Positions 1 through 12,455 of a stretch of DNA of 64,000 nucleotides are shown in pieces (position 1 is the stretch's first letter; every line of letters starts with the position of its first letter). Both the position numbers and the translations under genes were made by a program. This stretch comes from Glomus cerebriforme (lineage: Eukaryota; Glomeromycota; Glomeromycetes; Glomerales; Glomeraceae), in the NCBI GenBank assembly GCA_003550305.1, contig QKYT01000132.1:73223-137222 (forward strand). The letters are read 5' to 3'. A model generated the notes under the pieces. The model saw only the letters and a list, made by a program, of their open reading frames with translations. It did no database searches and had not been told where the DNA came from.

Positions 1-120
1 TTTTTTTTTTTTTTTTTATAGATGTTCAGATCAATCTCTAATTTTAGCAAAAAATTATCAGCACTTAGGTGGCAATAGAAACTACTTTAACTACTTTAGA
101 GTCAGGTTGATTTATGTAAA

Positions 121-340
121 AAAAAAAAACTGTAGAGAATCGATTCTTAAGAATCGATTCTACTACAGTATAATCTCAATATAACGAACCCACGATATAG
201 CGAACTTAAAAACCAATGTCATAATATTTAAAAAAAATCTTGATATACCGAATATCATATCAAACTCAATATAACATAACCGAAGCATAATAAAAATTTC
301 GATATACCGACCTTAGTCACGGGTTTTATAATTTTCCCTG
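121..340. mobile_element. terminal region of a DNA transposon (pogo/Tc1-like), remnant
   Basis: A perfect 26-bp palindrome lies at 136-161, built from the half-site AGAATCGATTCT twice around a TTAA centre, and is flanked by CTGTAG and CTACAG so that the inverted symmetry extends over about 130-168. Directly after it come repeated phrases of the type ATATAACGAA, GATATAGCGAAC and GATATACCGA up to about 325. Repeated 'gatataacgaa' phrases are familiar from terminal and subterminal regions of pogo/Tc1-type elements. No transposase frame is present, so this is at most a solo end or a non-autonomous copy. The family assignment is inference. Confidence 0.4.
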
Positions 341-2470
341 AAAATCACGTTAATTCCGACCAGAATTAGAATTACTTAATTTTTGCCTACTACTGTAATT
401 AATTAATAACTTTTCATATGCGCGCATTCTTGGAATCACTTGATAATCACACTTTTTTAACATTTTTTATTTTTTACGATAGATTTTTTATATTTTTTTT
501 CAGTGTATAAAGACTGTATAGTATATAATAATTTATATTATAATGATATTTAATAAAAAAGCAAACCTCTTTATTCATTTTATTAATACAAACTATGTAT
601 AGCACTATTACAAAGAAACAAAAGAAATACTAAAAATAATTAATAAAACGTTTTTAAATCTGTAAAAAAAATATTCCCAACTTAAATATCTGTCCTGTAT
701 TTGTGAAATTGTCAGTTTTCAATTCGAAATGATGTAATTTCTTGATCTTCTGACCAATATACATTGGATGATCATGTAGTCATGTAGTTAAGCCACTTAG
801 TGTAGATCTAATTCCAAAAATGTGCGCCGGATATGTCATCTTAATTTCAGCCGAAATTAAAATTTTCATTCACGTGACTTTTGATGCACCGAACTTTATG
901 AATGAGCCAGTGCTCACCTCGAAAAGATGAGACGGCGGCCAGTGTTTCGATCTAGGTATAGATTGTGTTATAGTCTGACATAGTTATACGGTTTCCTAAC
1001 ATGTATACGTTAGCGTCACGCTACTTCGCTGTTCTATTTTAAAAATAAATAAAAAAATAAGTTCGGTTTATTTCCAATCCCTAACCGAGTCTAATTCTAT
1101 TTCAGATGGTAATTTCTCTTTCAAGAGCTGAATATATATATTTATGAGAATGCTCATTTAAGTGATTCTTTTGTCTTAACAGGGGTCATTAATGGATGGC
1201 TAGATTTGGTTTCTTGCACAGGTTGAGTATTGTCTTGGAACGTGTTGGTGATGTCACCCGTGAAGAATCAAATATTCTATCCAGTTATCTGTAGGAGATT
1301 TTTTGTTAATAATTCTTTTCATTATAATAATCTTGTTTATGGATCGAAATGATCTGGATTTTTCTATAATTTTTATCAAAGAAAATGACTACACGTATTA
1401 AAATTTAATAGTGATTTATATCATTAATTACTATTCCCTAATATACCGGTTATATTTATGATATACCAACTGCTCCTAAAATTATAATCTTATCTTTATC
1501 TTCTTTAATCAGGTCTACAGAAAGTGTGTAGTTTACTAGTTGATACTATATAATTACCTATACTAATTTTACCAAATACTGCCATACTCTATAGTATAGT
1601 GATAAAATAATTAATAATTATAGTATTTTAATTATTTAATAATTTGTATAAGTTTTTAGAAATTTTCGATTTAATTTATTCAAATCTGAGTATGCGATAA
1701 TTTAAGATGCATGCTCTACAAAATTTACCGAGTCTTTTCAGTTCACCTAAGACAAGTAGACTGGATTATGAAAGGAATAACTGTATTAAAATAACATAGG
1801 CGTAATAATTCTCGTACTATCTGATAGCAACATGATAATATTGTAAATTAAATTGCACCTATGAATCCCCTTTCATAATATTCGTGTCATAATAATATCA
1901 TGTTTACTTAAATTGCCAAAATGACTAAAATGACTACAAAATAAAACAAATGGGAACGGGACACGAAATTTGTACTTTTTATATCCATGTGGAAGAGTTT
2001 TGATTGGTTTTGACCATCATAGATTGGCACGTTGCACAGATTTAATAGTATAGTCGGCACGAAAAGGAGTGGTATTAAACCAAATAAGCTGTATAAACAA
2101 TCGAAATGAGTATTATATATTAAAATTTATACTAAACCTTTTAACTTACAAAAATATTTCTAAAAAATGCAATAAATATAATAAAGACAATTAGTAATTT
2201 ATACTCAACTGCCACATAAAGAAGATTAAGAATGGCAACCGTGTATTATTATTATAAATTTAAAGTTTGTATATAGTGTTGAAATAGAAAATAAGAAAAA
2301 TTTTAATTTTTAAAACGAATTATTATATTTGAAATACTTTTATTAATACTATTGGTTAATTAACCAATTTTAATTGACGCTCTTACAATTATATAATTCC
2401 ATTTCACGAATTTTAGCTTCACGTTCCCTTAATGCAATTTCTCATTCTTTTAATGCTAATTCTTTACTTG

Positions 2471-2660
2471 TTTTTCGCGTAAAACAAGTAAAGATAATAT
2501 TCTTGTAAAATAACTAACAAGTAAAAGTATCGTTCTATATATGTGAAAAGAATATGTTTTTTCGCGTAAAATAAGCAGAAATAATATTTTTTTTCATATG
2601 AAATATTTATAAGTGAAGATATATTAAGAAGCAATAATTTTTCAAGTAAAACAAGTGAAG
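2471..2660. repeat. three imperfect tandem repeats, about 80-87 bp period
   Basis: The phrase TTTTCGCGTAAAACAAGTAA followed by AGATAATATT occurs near 2472. It recurs with changes near 2559 (TTCGCGTAAAATAAGCAG) and near 2639 (TTCAAGTAAAACAAGTGAAG), each time followed by ATAATATT. This reads as a short diverged tandem array. Function unknown. Confidence 0.45.
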
Positions 2661-5535
2661 ATAATATTTCCTTCGCGTGGCAGTGTGGGACAATAAGACT
2701 TTTTGTCTTTGATTGTATATTGTATACTGGCGCAGAAGAGTATTACACAGTAGTAGACTAGTAGCTTTACAAAGGAGTAGATTATTTCACATGACATACA
2801 ATACTTATTTGGTTAACCCGACACCACTCCTTTCATACAACAAAGGTTATTATTATCTCAACTCTCTAAGTAGCGGGACCATAGACTTTCATGCATTTAA
2901 AGAGTGTGTGCACTTATGGAGAATAAATTACTTAGTAATAATATATGAACCAGAGTGTACATTTATAGAGCGTGCACTTGGAGAGAGTTTACCCGAACTC
3001 ATAATCATAACAATTTAAAAAATTTGAAGTCTGATAATTTATCCCTCGAGAAAAATTCTAGAAATGAAGTGTTGGAATCAAGACCGAATTTTTAATGACA
3101 TAAATGAAGACTTAAATGAAAATGATTGGAATCAATGTTTAAGGAACTTTAGGGAATTAAAAGATAACTCAGAACATATTTGTCAAATGAATGTTAAACC
3201 AGAATAAAATCGTCCAGAATATCTTTTCACTCACCGAATATGCAAATAAAGAAATTTTATGTTACAGGGATTGGATTACAAAACTTATTGAAGAGATGGT
3301 GGATAAGTTAGAAAATTAGGAAGGTGTGGATGTCCTGATTTCTTGGAAAAAAAAATAAAGCGCGCTTTCAGAATTAAGATAGAAAAAAACAATGTAGATT
3401 TTCAACCTAATTATATGCCATATATTCAACGACTAGAGAATATTTTAAACGAAGTTGATATAACACTCGAAAACTTTGAGCTTTTGATGAAGAGTAACTC
3501 CGGATTCCATGCAAAATCGCAATCTATAGATGAAGCTTAATAAAATGTCATTTCCAAAGATTTGCAATGTTTCAAGGATACGTTAAAGAAAGCTCTTTAC
3601 GCTGTGAAATTATGAGAGGTTGATTTTTCCCATTTCTCTTAATAGTCTGGTGAAATTAATATTCACTTACACGATGAACGACTGCGATCACATGAGATTG
3701 ATCTAGGATACATGTAAGTTAGTATCTGGAAATTATAAAATACATCATAAAATTAAATACTAAATTATCCATTATTTATTTTCAAAGCAAATCATTGGAG
3801 GATTGGAAAGATATAAAGAAAATGTGAATTCGAAAGTGTATGAATTCAAGTCTATTTTTTTTTTTTGTAATTTAGATCATTAATAACACATATTAGGTAA
3901 AAGAGATCGCTTTGCGAGCACATACTGTAGGTTTCATAGGTTTTATGTCACTTTCAAATTCGAAAAAAAAAACAAGAAATATTATTTCTTTCCCATATTT
4001 AGAAAAAAAAAATAATACTATTGTTCATCAAATAAGAGATCTTCTCTTCTTTAATTGATAATGATAGAGATAACGTGGCACAAATTCAACAAAAAAAGCT
4101 GATGAAGAAATGGCAGATATTTTAATTTTTAAATTGAAAAAAATCAATTTATTGAAATAGCACAGTCTTTTTAATGATACAAATAAAATTGTACGCAGTA
4201 CTTCATTATTTTTTTTTAGAAAAAAAAATCCAGTGCACGATCCACAATAATTCCTATTACCTTTTTCACATTGTTTTAGAATACATCATTCTGCAATACA
4301 TAGTCAAAATAGTCTTTGCCCGAATGCTATTTAGTGATATTAAAAACTAATACTCAACCTGAATATGATTTGACATTCTAACCTATTTGATGTTGTGGTT
4401 TTCCTTCAGTAACGCAAAGATATCCTCTATTGCATCTTCGCCAGAAATATCCTTTTGCAGAACTATATACAGGAAATATCTCGAGCGGTAAATATTTTCA
4501 AATTCACTGAAATAAATTCATTCAGTCGTTTAATAATTTTAAGACCATATCATGATAGAAAGATTTATCATCGTTATCGATTTCCTCAAACATTACATAG
4601 ACAAATACGGTCAAAGTTGAGAAGTGCTTATGATGAAATCAAATATATATATATTTTTTTGCTGGACCATCCTTTATATCATAACTACAAAACTTCTTTA
4701 ATTATATTAAAGAAGTCAAGACCAACAATCTTTTCCTTACAAAAGAATTTCATCTTCATCATCAAGCTTCAAGTCTATTCTTCTGTAAATATTGATAAAT
4801 CTTTCTATACCAAAATCTTTTAAACAACATATTCATCCGTTATTGAGTAGGGACGAATACATGAGATTGCAATAATATTAATATTACCGTGCCAGACTGT
4901 CAGTTGCAAAGCAACAATACATTAATAGTAATTTTTGCTTTCGAAGTATGATGTACTTTTTTTAATCAATGTACAATTGCGTATATATTTAAGAAATTAT
5001 TAATCTTTTGTGGATGATCAAATGACATCATGGATCATTGTTCAAATCATTGGTCAGAAAACTATGAACAATGTTCAAATAAACAATCAATTATAACAAA
5101 TGCAGTGAACATGTGTTATTTTTGAGAAAGTTCGGTTAATACATTTTATAGTTCCGCAGTAATGTAATACATTCGAAAGTTAGATCTGGAATTTTGGAAC
5201 CTGATCGTCCTGCAGGTTAAACATTTATAAGGCACGATAGAATTTAAGACTTGTTTAAGTTTATGGATTAGAAATACGACAGCATTACGCATAATCTTTT
5301 TGAAACCATTTCTATTGTAAATTGGCGTTTATTTTTCTACTTTTACGGTTCGAAAGAAATCGTATAATCACACCATAAAAAATAATTCAACTTTTGTAAG
5401 TAAAAATTTCATTGTTTATATTGTTTTTTTTTATTTTGCGTTAAAGACATCACAAAGTAAAAAATTGCATTGTCTCTTTTTTTGAACTAGTTTTTAATTA
5501 AATCCTTTTCGGAGTCAGACCTATTATTTATTTAT

Positions 5536-5574
<39 letters not shown>

Positions 5575-5688
5575 TTTATATAATTAATATCTTTGTTTCA
5601 TCATTATCATTATTAAAATTTATTTCTTCTGGAGCTCTACAAATTAATATTTCAATAACTTATTTTAAACCACGAAATAATATATAGA

Positions 5689-6561
5689 ATGGTAATAAAA
5701 AGTGAAATCCATTTTTATGGTGATGGAGATTGTGAATTAATTGCAGAAAATTTATTATTCCGGGTTCACAAAAACATCTTGGTTCTTTCTTCTGCATTTT
5801 TTAATGGAATGTTCTCAGCCGCTCAACCATCTAGGGATGAACTAATAACTATATCACAAACCGGTAGAACAGTTGCACGTATAGAACTGCGTGATGCCGC
5901 AAAAGATATAGAACAATTACTTTCATTCCTTTATCCAAATACATTTTTTGAAATAAGTTGGGAAGATGTTGAAAATCTTTTACGTTTAGCCGATAAATAT
6001 ATTGTTGAAACTTTAACTTCAGCTTGTGTAGCTTTTCTGAAAAGATCTTATCAAGATGAACCTTTACGAGCTTTAAAATTAGCGGAAACTTATTCTATTG
6101 CTACTGTATATAAAGAATCTTCAAAATTAGTTTTGGATAGATTTGAACATTTTTTTTATGATTCAAGTAATCTCGATCAATTATCAAAACAAACTCAAAA
6201 GAAATTAAAAGTTTCTAGACAACAATACGTTGAAGGATTAAATAAAATATTTTGCGTTACCGTGGATAGAAGATTTCCTCCTTTAGCTACTGATCATTTA
6301 AGAACAAAATTTGAGGAATGTGTTAAAGATATTTGTGCTTTTCCTTTTCAAACACCTAGTTATAGTTGGATGAAATTACATCAGGTAGATTGTAATCGAC
6401 ATTTTGAATGTAGAGAAGAATTAAGGAGATTAAAACCTTTTATTAATGAAAAAATTGTTGCTATTTTTGGTTGTAAATATGAACCGTTGGCTTGGGCTCG
6501 TTCTTCTTTTGATGCTAATGATCCTTGTTATCCTTTCATTGAATTACGTGATGACTATTAA
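5689..6561 (+). CDS. BTB/POZ domain protein
   Basis: Intronless reading frame of 290 residues. Residues about 1-110 fit a BTB/POZ fold: after a short start comes the pattern D-x-x-L-I-A-E-x-x-L-F-R-V-H-K, then SSAFFNGMF, then an LLSFLYP segment followed by a LLRLADKYIVE helix. Residues about 110-200 resemble a BACK-like helical region (ALKLAETYSIATVY). The C-terminal third has no domain I recognise. BTB proteins act as homodimers or as substrate adaptors for Cul3 ubiquitin ligases; whether this one binds Cul3 cannot be told. Single-exon BTB genes occur in large families in mushrooms and in Glomeromycotina. The start is the first ATG of the frame, preceded by a long T tract and A-rich leader. 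Substrate and partners are unknown. Confidence 0.85.
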   Translation: MVIKSEIHFYGDGDCELIAENLLFRVHKNILVLSSAFFNGMFSAAQPSRDELITISQTGRTVARIELRDAAKDIEQLLSFLYPNTFFEISWEDVENLLRLADKYIVETLTSACVAFLKRSYQDEPLRALKLAETYSIATVYKESSKLVLDRFEHFFYDSSNLDQLSKQTQKKLKVSRQQYVEGLNKIFCVTVDRRFPPLATDHLRTKFEECVKDICAFPFQTPSYSWMKLHQVDCNRHFECREELRRLKPFINEKIVAIFGCKYEPLAWARSSFDANDPCYPFIELRDDY

Positions 6562-7081
6562 TAGGATGAATTGAGGGATTGAAATCGAAGGAGGAATGAG
6601 GGGGAATATGTGTATATATATATATATATAATATGATGTTTTTATTAATATATTAATAACAATTTTCCTTGGGACTTAGGGGTTATATGTAAATTTCGTA
6701 AATTTCATTATATAATAAATATAATTTTTTAATGTAATTTGTAAATACAGACATACAGTAAATATGTTCAAGGAATTTCATATCAATTTTTTAAAACGTA
6801 ATTAGCGCGTTAAATTTTAACACGTGCACGATTGTAATATATTTTTAATGATGCTCATAAAATAATTCTAAATATTGATTTATTAAAACAAGTTAATGCA
6901 CTCTCTCAGCCAATCTGTCACGTTTATATCATTTTCTTTTCTTTTTTATTATATTTAAATTGTCAAAATTGTCAAAAAAATTTTGTCACATGTATTATCA
7001 TACGAATTTTTCCAAAATAAATCCTCGTTTCATTATATTAATAAGGAAAAAGTTTGGTACCACCAAATCTTTTTTTATGAA
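6562..7081. other. intergenic, BTB gene to F-box gene
   Basis: AT-rich spacer with a TA dinucleotide run near 6612-6632. It probably contains the BTB 3' untranslated region and the upstream region of the F-box gene. No gene or RNA seen. Confidence 0.6.
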
Positions 7082-7095
7082 CCTTATATATAAGG
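7082..7095 (+). promoter_or_regulatory. palindromic TATA-like box
   Basis: CCTTATATATAAGG is a perfect 14-bp palindrome 47 bases before the F-box ATG at 7143. The position suits a TATA element, and the shape also fits a CArG (MADS-box) site. Function is inferred only from position and sequence. Confidence 0.35.
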
Positions 7096-7142
7096 CGGTG
7101 ACTTTTTTTTTTGTTCTTTCTCTTTTTTTTTAAATTTGAACC

Positions 7143-9033
7143 ATGAATATATTGAAACCTGCGCAAGCTGTTCTTCTTAATGCTGATTTATTACCAACAA
7201 TATTATCTGAATTTGAGGAGAATCAAGATGAAATGTTTCTTTACCTCTTTGTTAATAAAACATGGGCGGCGGTATTCTTTATAATCCAATTTTTTATTAT
7301 CATCTTTTATAGTTTTCTTTTTGAAATTTTTTTTTTAACGATTTCTTTTTTAAAAAAAAACAGACCCTCGTAAGATTATTATGGAAAGCACCAATTTGGA
7401 ACTCACCCCGCTCGTATAAATTATTTTTACGGACATTACGAAAATCAAATGCTACCTTTGCATACGGTAAACTAATACGTAGACTCGTATTTGAACCGAT
7501 AAAAAATAGAGAGCAACCAACATTTGGAAATGATGATCTTAAGCTTTTTTCAATAAAGTCTGATAGGATAACTCATTTGACATTTGGACAGACGGATAAT
7601 TTTTTTGCAGCGGAAGCAGTTTGTGAACTTGTCAAGAACAATCCGAACTTATCAGGGTTTGCAGCTACTAAACCATGTTATAATATTGCATGGTTAAATA
7701 TAGCTCTTTCACCTGTAATCAACGGACATTGTTTGAAATTAACACAACTTGAAATACAGAATATGCGACACTTTTTGATATTTTTGGATTACTGGCCAAA
7801 TGGAGATTATTCTGATGATGCAATCTGTCAAACTCGTGACTTGATTAGAGAAATCGGATTTAAGTGTCCTATCTTTGCATTAGACATTAATGTTCATATA
7901 GATGACGCAATGGCGGATATGATAACACAAACATTTAAGAGTTTAAAGATCCTTCATTGCGAAACAGTATCATGTTCAGCATTAAAAATTCTTTTACCTT
8001 ATTGTAAGAAATTGAAATGGTTATCTATAGCATTTTCATCAGAGCAACCTAGTGATGATATTCAACAAGAGATCGGTTCACAATTTCCAAGTTTAGATGC
8101 TTTAAATTTATTTCTTCCTCCACATGATTGGTCACCATTTACAAAAGCTTTGGCTCCAAATCAAACTAATCTTCGACGTATTAATTTGTTTGGATGTGAT
8201 TCAGTTACTGATGAAGCATTTTTACCAATTGCAAAATGTTGTGTACGATTGGAATTTGTTGGTTTAATTTGTTGTCAACTTTTAACCGATGCATCCATTT
8301 CGGTTTTAGCTCGTAATGTTAGTAAATACCTTAAAAATATTAACATTTGCAGAATTCCAAAATTAACAGATGTTAGCATAATTGAATTTGCTAATAATTG
8401 TCATAATTTAGAAAAATTTGTATTAGATAATTGTAAAAAGGTGACTTCCCGTTCCTTGACATTACTTGTACGTAAGTGTAAGTCCCTTACAGAGTTAAGT
8501 GGTGATTATCCTCGTATTATTGCAGCAAAGATTGTTTCAACTTTAGCAACACAAGGTAATACAAAACTTCAAGTATTACAGATTCATAGTAGACATGATC
8601 CCGATTCAAACATAATAGAAGGAAAGAAATATCGAAGGTTTGACTTGGGATTATTGGAAAAACTTGCAGATAAATGTCCAAAATTAAAAGAATTAGAACT
8701 TAAATGTTACATTACTGGTTTATATCCAAATGTAAGTCAAAATTATAAATAATATTTTTATATTGATTTATTTATTTATTTATTTTTTAATATGTACATC
8801 TTTTCATTTTATAGTTGTTGATAAATGCATTATATAAGTTACGTAATTTAGAGAAATTATTCATGGAACCAAAACAAAATTTAAATCGGGAACATATAAT
8901 GAAATTAGAAAATCATCCACGGTTAAAAGAGGTTAGATTTGAAGGAGGATGTAGCGAAGATGCTATGTTATATATAAAGGAACGTAACAAAAATAGAAAA
9001 GGAATGTTTATACATGTAAAACCAACCTATTAG
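7143..9033 (+). CDS. F-box and leucine-rich repeat protein
   Basis: Predicted exons 7143-7271, 7364-8731 and 8815-9033, both introns in phase 0, giving 571 residues. The N-terminus has an F-box-like pattern: LLPTILSEF, then LYLFVNKTWAA joined by the first splice to TLVRLLWKAPIW and a YKLFLRTL helix, as in F-box proteins of this fungal group. Residues about 305-400 contain leucine-rich repeats of the cysteine-containing (AMN1-like) type: LRRINLFGC, LEFVGLICC, LKNINICR, LEKFVLDNC, each followed by a T-D/S helix. F-box proteins present substrates to SCF (Skp1-Cullin1) ubiquitin ligases, with the repeats binding the target; the target here is unknown. The family is highly expanded in Glomeromycotina. 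Without the first splice the F-box is cut off, which supports the intron. Confidence 0.85.
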
Positions 9034-9904
9034 GTATATTATTATTTAACATTTTGTTTTATTGTTTGAATTTGAAAAGCAATATTTATTAATTTTTTTT
9101 TTTTAAAAAAACAATAGATAAAATTAAGCGTTAGATTTATTTATACAGTATATATAGAAATATTTATCCCTTTTGTAAGAAAGTTATAATTAATTTATTT
9201 ATTTATTACAAATTAAACAAAAAATATATATATGTATCTTTTTTTCATTAAACAAACAACTACAATTTATCTTTTATAATTTAGATGGTTAAAATAGCTA
9301 CAAAATTATTGATAAATTTTCATAAGTAAAAAATTTTTACTTTTATCTTGAAATTCGTTTGTATATATTATTAAAAATAAAGAAAAATCTATTTATTTTA
9401 TAAGGTCGTTTTTTTAACAAGATTTATTTATTTATCAATTTGTGCCATACCATTACAACTATAAGTTGAAGATTTATATATTGTATATCCCCTTAATCGC
9501 ATGATACCACTTATTAATCAAGAGGACTAATAAAATGTTCTTATAAAAAGAATCCTGTTCATTTGATTAGGATTATATCGTTGTTTTGATAGTCCTTATG
9601 ATTAATGTATGCGGTACAGTATAACTACTCCTAATAATACCCACAAACATAAAATCACTGAAGACATACGTTCCATTGATATCATTCGTATCAGGGATCC
9701 ATCTTATAAATCTTACTATAAAAATAATAAATGGTTATAATCTTTTGGGAGGATGAAAAACTAAAAAAAAACTAATATTCAACTGCTTTGTTTGCACGTA
9801 TATAACAATAACAAATATTGTATAAAGAAAAAACTTTTAATGACTTATGCTTCTTCGGTTTCAATCCTTGTTGGTTCCATTTGTTTGTGACATTCAAATA
9901 ACCC
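9034..9904. other. intergenic
   Basis: AT-rich sequence downstream of the F-box gene. No protein family, RNA gene or clear repeat is visible up to the small reading frame at 9905-10082. Confidence 0.5.
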
Positions 9905-10082
9905 CTAACTCTTTGAGGAACATGGAATTAATTCACGTGGACCTTCACTTCTATTAGAACAATCCAATTCTCTTTTCTTGAGTTGATCCTGTGCTTGTTT
10001 GAAATTATTTGAAACTCCTCTATAAATGAATTCATTTTTTTTTTTTGGGACGTTCACCGAACTTATCAAATAATCTTACCAT
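9905..10082 (-). pseudogene. candidate small gene with a +1 frameshift in an A run
   Basis: On the minus strand an ATG at 10082 opens MVRLFDKFGERPKKK and then hits a stop straight after a run of 12 A. If the run were 11 A, the frame would continue to a stop at 9905-9907 and give 58 residues containing NNFKQAQDQLKKRELDCS and PRELIPCSSKS. The composition is protein-like, with charged residues and two cysteines. The ATG is only 93 bases from the divergent ATG of the methionyl-tRNA formyltransferase gene, so they would share a promoter. Possible readings are a sequencing error in the homopolymer, a recent pseudogene, or chance. I do not recognise the family. Confidence 0.3.
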
Positions 10083-10175
10083 TAAAAACTTTTGATCAAA
10101 AAATTATGATTGGCTATTGATATCAATTGTTAAATTCGTGATAATCTTGATGATCGATAATTAAAAATAAACATC

Positions 10176-11861
10176 ATGGCGAAGCTTTCTTCATTTTCAC
10201 AATTTTCACAGAAATTTCAATACGACATTTTTAATTTTAACAAAAATCGTATATTAAAATCATTTTTTAATACCACATCAAAAAATTTTAATCAAAAACA
10301 AACTTATCAAATTTTATTTTTTGGTTCAGATAATTTTTCTGTAGAATCATTAAAAGCATTAATAAATGAATCAAGTATGAATAATTTATTAAATATAATC
10401 TTTTACATATACATATATATTTTTTTTACTCTTATGCTTGATTCATTAATTCAAAAAAAATGCATTATTATTATGTATGTGTACAATAAGAAAATCCGGA
10501 TACTTTTGTAAAGTCAATTGAAGTTGTAGTACCACCCGATAAAAAAACTGGTAGAGGTTACAAGGAGATAACACAAAGTACATATAATTTGCTGAATTAT
10601 ATATAATTTTAAATAAATAAATTAATTCTTATTTTATTTAAAGGTCAAGCAAAAAAATTTGCTCAAAAACATGACTTGAAAATTCACGAAGCACCACTAA
10701 AGTCATTAGAAGATTGGAAGGTAAAATAAAACTCTTTATAAAATTTTGTACAAGACAATTTTAATAAATATTAATGTTTTCTTCATGAATAAAAAAGATT
10801 CCGACTCCAAATCAAACGACAAATTTTGATATCGGTGTAGTAGTTTCATTTGGATATTTTTTACCTCCTTCTATATTAGAATCATTTAGTAAAGGCGCGG
10901 TAAATGTCCATCCGTCTTTATTACCAAAGTAAGTAACTACCTTAATAAACAATGCTCTTAATTCTTATACCTTTTTTTAACTTATGCAATTCTTACTTAA
11001 TTTTTTTCAAGATATCGAGGTGCATCACCAATTCAATATGCGATTTTAAATAATGACAAGATAACTGGGATCACGATTCAAGAATTACATCACGAAGTAT
11101 TTGATGCTGGGAAAATTTTTCGTCAAATCACTCTTGTATGGCATTTTGTTATTATTTTGTTATTATTATTATTATTATTATTGTTTGTTATTAAAATAAA
11201 ACAATGGAAAAAAAAGACAATATTTTCGTAAACATATGTTAAAGTTCTTTCTTAAATTGATGACAATAGGATATTCCATCAAATTCAACTTACATTACAC
11301 TTGAATCTCTTCTTGCAACAAAAGGAGCCGAGTTATTAATTGATACATTAAGAAATTTCGATTATTATAAAGAAAATGCAAAAAAACAAGATGCTTCAAA
11401 AATTACAAAAGCTCCAAAAATCCAAAAAGAAATGAGTGAAATTAAATGGTCACAAATTTCTGCACAACAATTAGAACAACTACATCGTGCTATTTCACAT
11501 CAGGTAAAGAAATCACTTTAGTTTAATTATTGTAAAATGAATTTTTATAAATAATCCTTTTTATTATTATTTAATAAAGTACCCATTATCAACCAAATTC
11601 AACAATAAAATCATTCAATTACATGACATTTCGTTACCTTCTGTTTCTCAACAATTATTAATTCAACCTGGTAAACCTCTTGAACCTGGAACAATAATAA
11701 TCCACTATCCTAAACAATTATCTCCGATGGTTTATGTAACATGTGCTGATGGTAATGTTATTACATTTAATAGTGTTAAAGTTGAAGGAAAAAAGGAAGT
11801 ATCAATTCTGGATTGGATTAATGGATATCAAGTAAAAAGCGAGGAAATGAGATTTGTGTGA
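10176..11861 (+). CDS. FMT1: methionyl-tRNA formyltransferase, mitochondrial
   Basis: Seven predicted exons: 10176-10374, 10491-10556, 10644-10720, 10798-10928, 11012-11135, 11270-11503 and 11580-11861, giving 370 residues. The enzyme transfers a formyl group from 10-formyl-tetrahydrofolate to Met-tRNA for initiation in mitochondria. Visible family marks are ILFFGSDNFSVESLKAL at the start of the catalytic domain, VVPPDKKTGRGQ, and NVHPSLLPKYRGASPIQYAI with Asn150 and His152 in the catalytic positions, then Asp189 in FDAGKI. The C-terminal domain follows (KWSQISAQQLEQLHRAISHQ, later a short beta-rich part). About 40 residues before ILFFGSD are rich in Ser, Phe, Asn and Lys with few acidic residues, as in a mitochondrial presequence. 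Every splice preserves frame and family motifs, which fixes most exon ends well. Confidence 0.92.
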
Positions 11862-12455
11862 ATAGGTCATGGTTTGCTCACGTAGATCGCGACAATCTTT
11901 AATAATCTTAATTTGAATAAATATTTCTTTATATATATGCCTGTCCTAATTTGGAATTAATCTACAATTGCTTGCCTATAGTATTTTAGTAGTATTTTAG
12001 TACTATGATATACTGTATATGCGATATCTTGTATAACCGTTATAAGGATAAATTAAAATCAATATATAACGCTTGTTTTGTTTACCTGATAGATTTTTTA
12101 CTTTTTCTTTTAACGGAGGAAATTATCGCTATTAAGGGTATTTCCCGTCGTATAATATAGCTAAGCCCTTTTATTAATCGTATAGTGCTAAGCCTCCTTG
12201 CATTAAGAGGGTTTAAGCCTCCTCTTCCAGTATCTTCTTTATCTTTATATCACAAATCGTGGCTTTTTTTCAGTTGATAATTATAAATTTGGCCAATCAG
12301 ATTTTAACAAAAACAAATTACGATAACGCATAATTATTACTAAGAAACAAGTGTATTATTTTTGTTATATAAATTTGATTTTTTGTTTTTTTTTTCTTTA
12401 AAAAAACAATTCAATTTGAGACTCTTCAAAAATTGAATATAAATATTTTTTTAAG
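11862..12455. other. intergenic
   Basis: Spacer between the formyltransferase and arrestin-like genes. Near 12170-12250 the phrase GCTAAGCC and its variants recur around CCTCCTT, a slightly less AT-rich patch that looks like an old repeat fragment. No gene seen. Confidence 0.5.

Larger units (their letters stand above)
1..5688. other. gene-poor, repeat-rich left flank
   Basis: I see no convincing intact gene in this stretch. It is AT-rich with long T runs (for example a T tract of more than 30 bases near 5540-5572), transposon-end-like sequence near 121-340, imperfect tandem repeats near 2471-2660 and several short open frames that look like decayed or orphan coding fragments (about 2713-3018, 3064-3207, 3343-3540 and 4455-4823). 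None of these fragments matches a family I recognise. The last few hundred bases are the probable promoter of the BTB gene at 5689. Confidence 0.6.

Noticed and set aside
2713..3018. 101-residue frame in the left flank
   Set aside because: No domain, flanked by repeats and decayed sequence; the composition is not convincing for a gene.
4455..4823. 122-residue frame
   Set aside because: Low complexity, no recognised motif, and interrupted context on both sides.
7272..7363. F-box gene intron 1 (GTATTCTTT donor) as a U12 intron
   Set aside because: One mismatch in the donor core and only a poor, distant branch-site match; the ordinary CAG acceptor fits a U2 intron.
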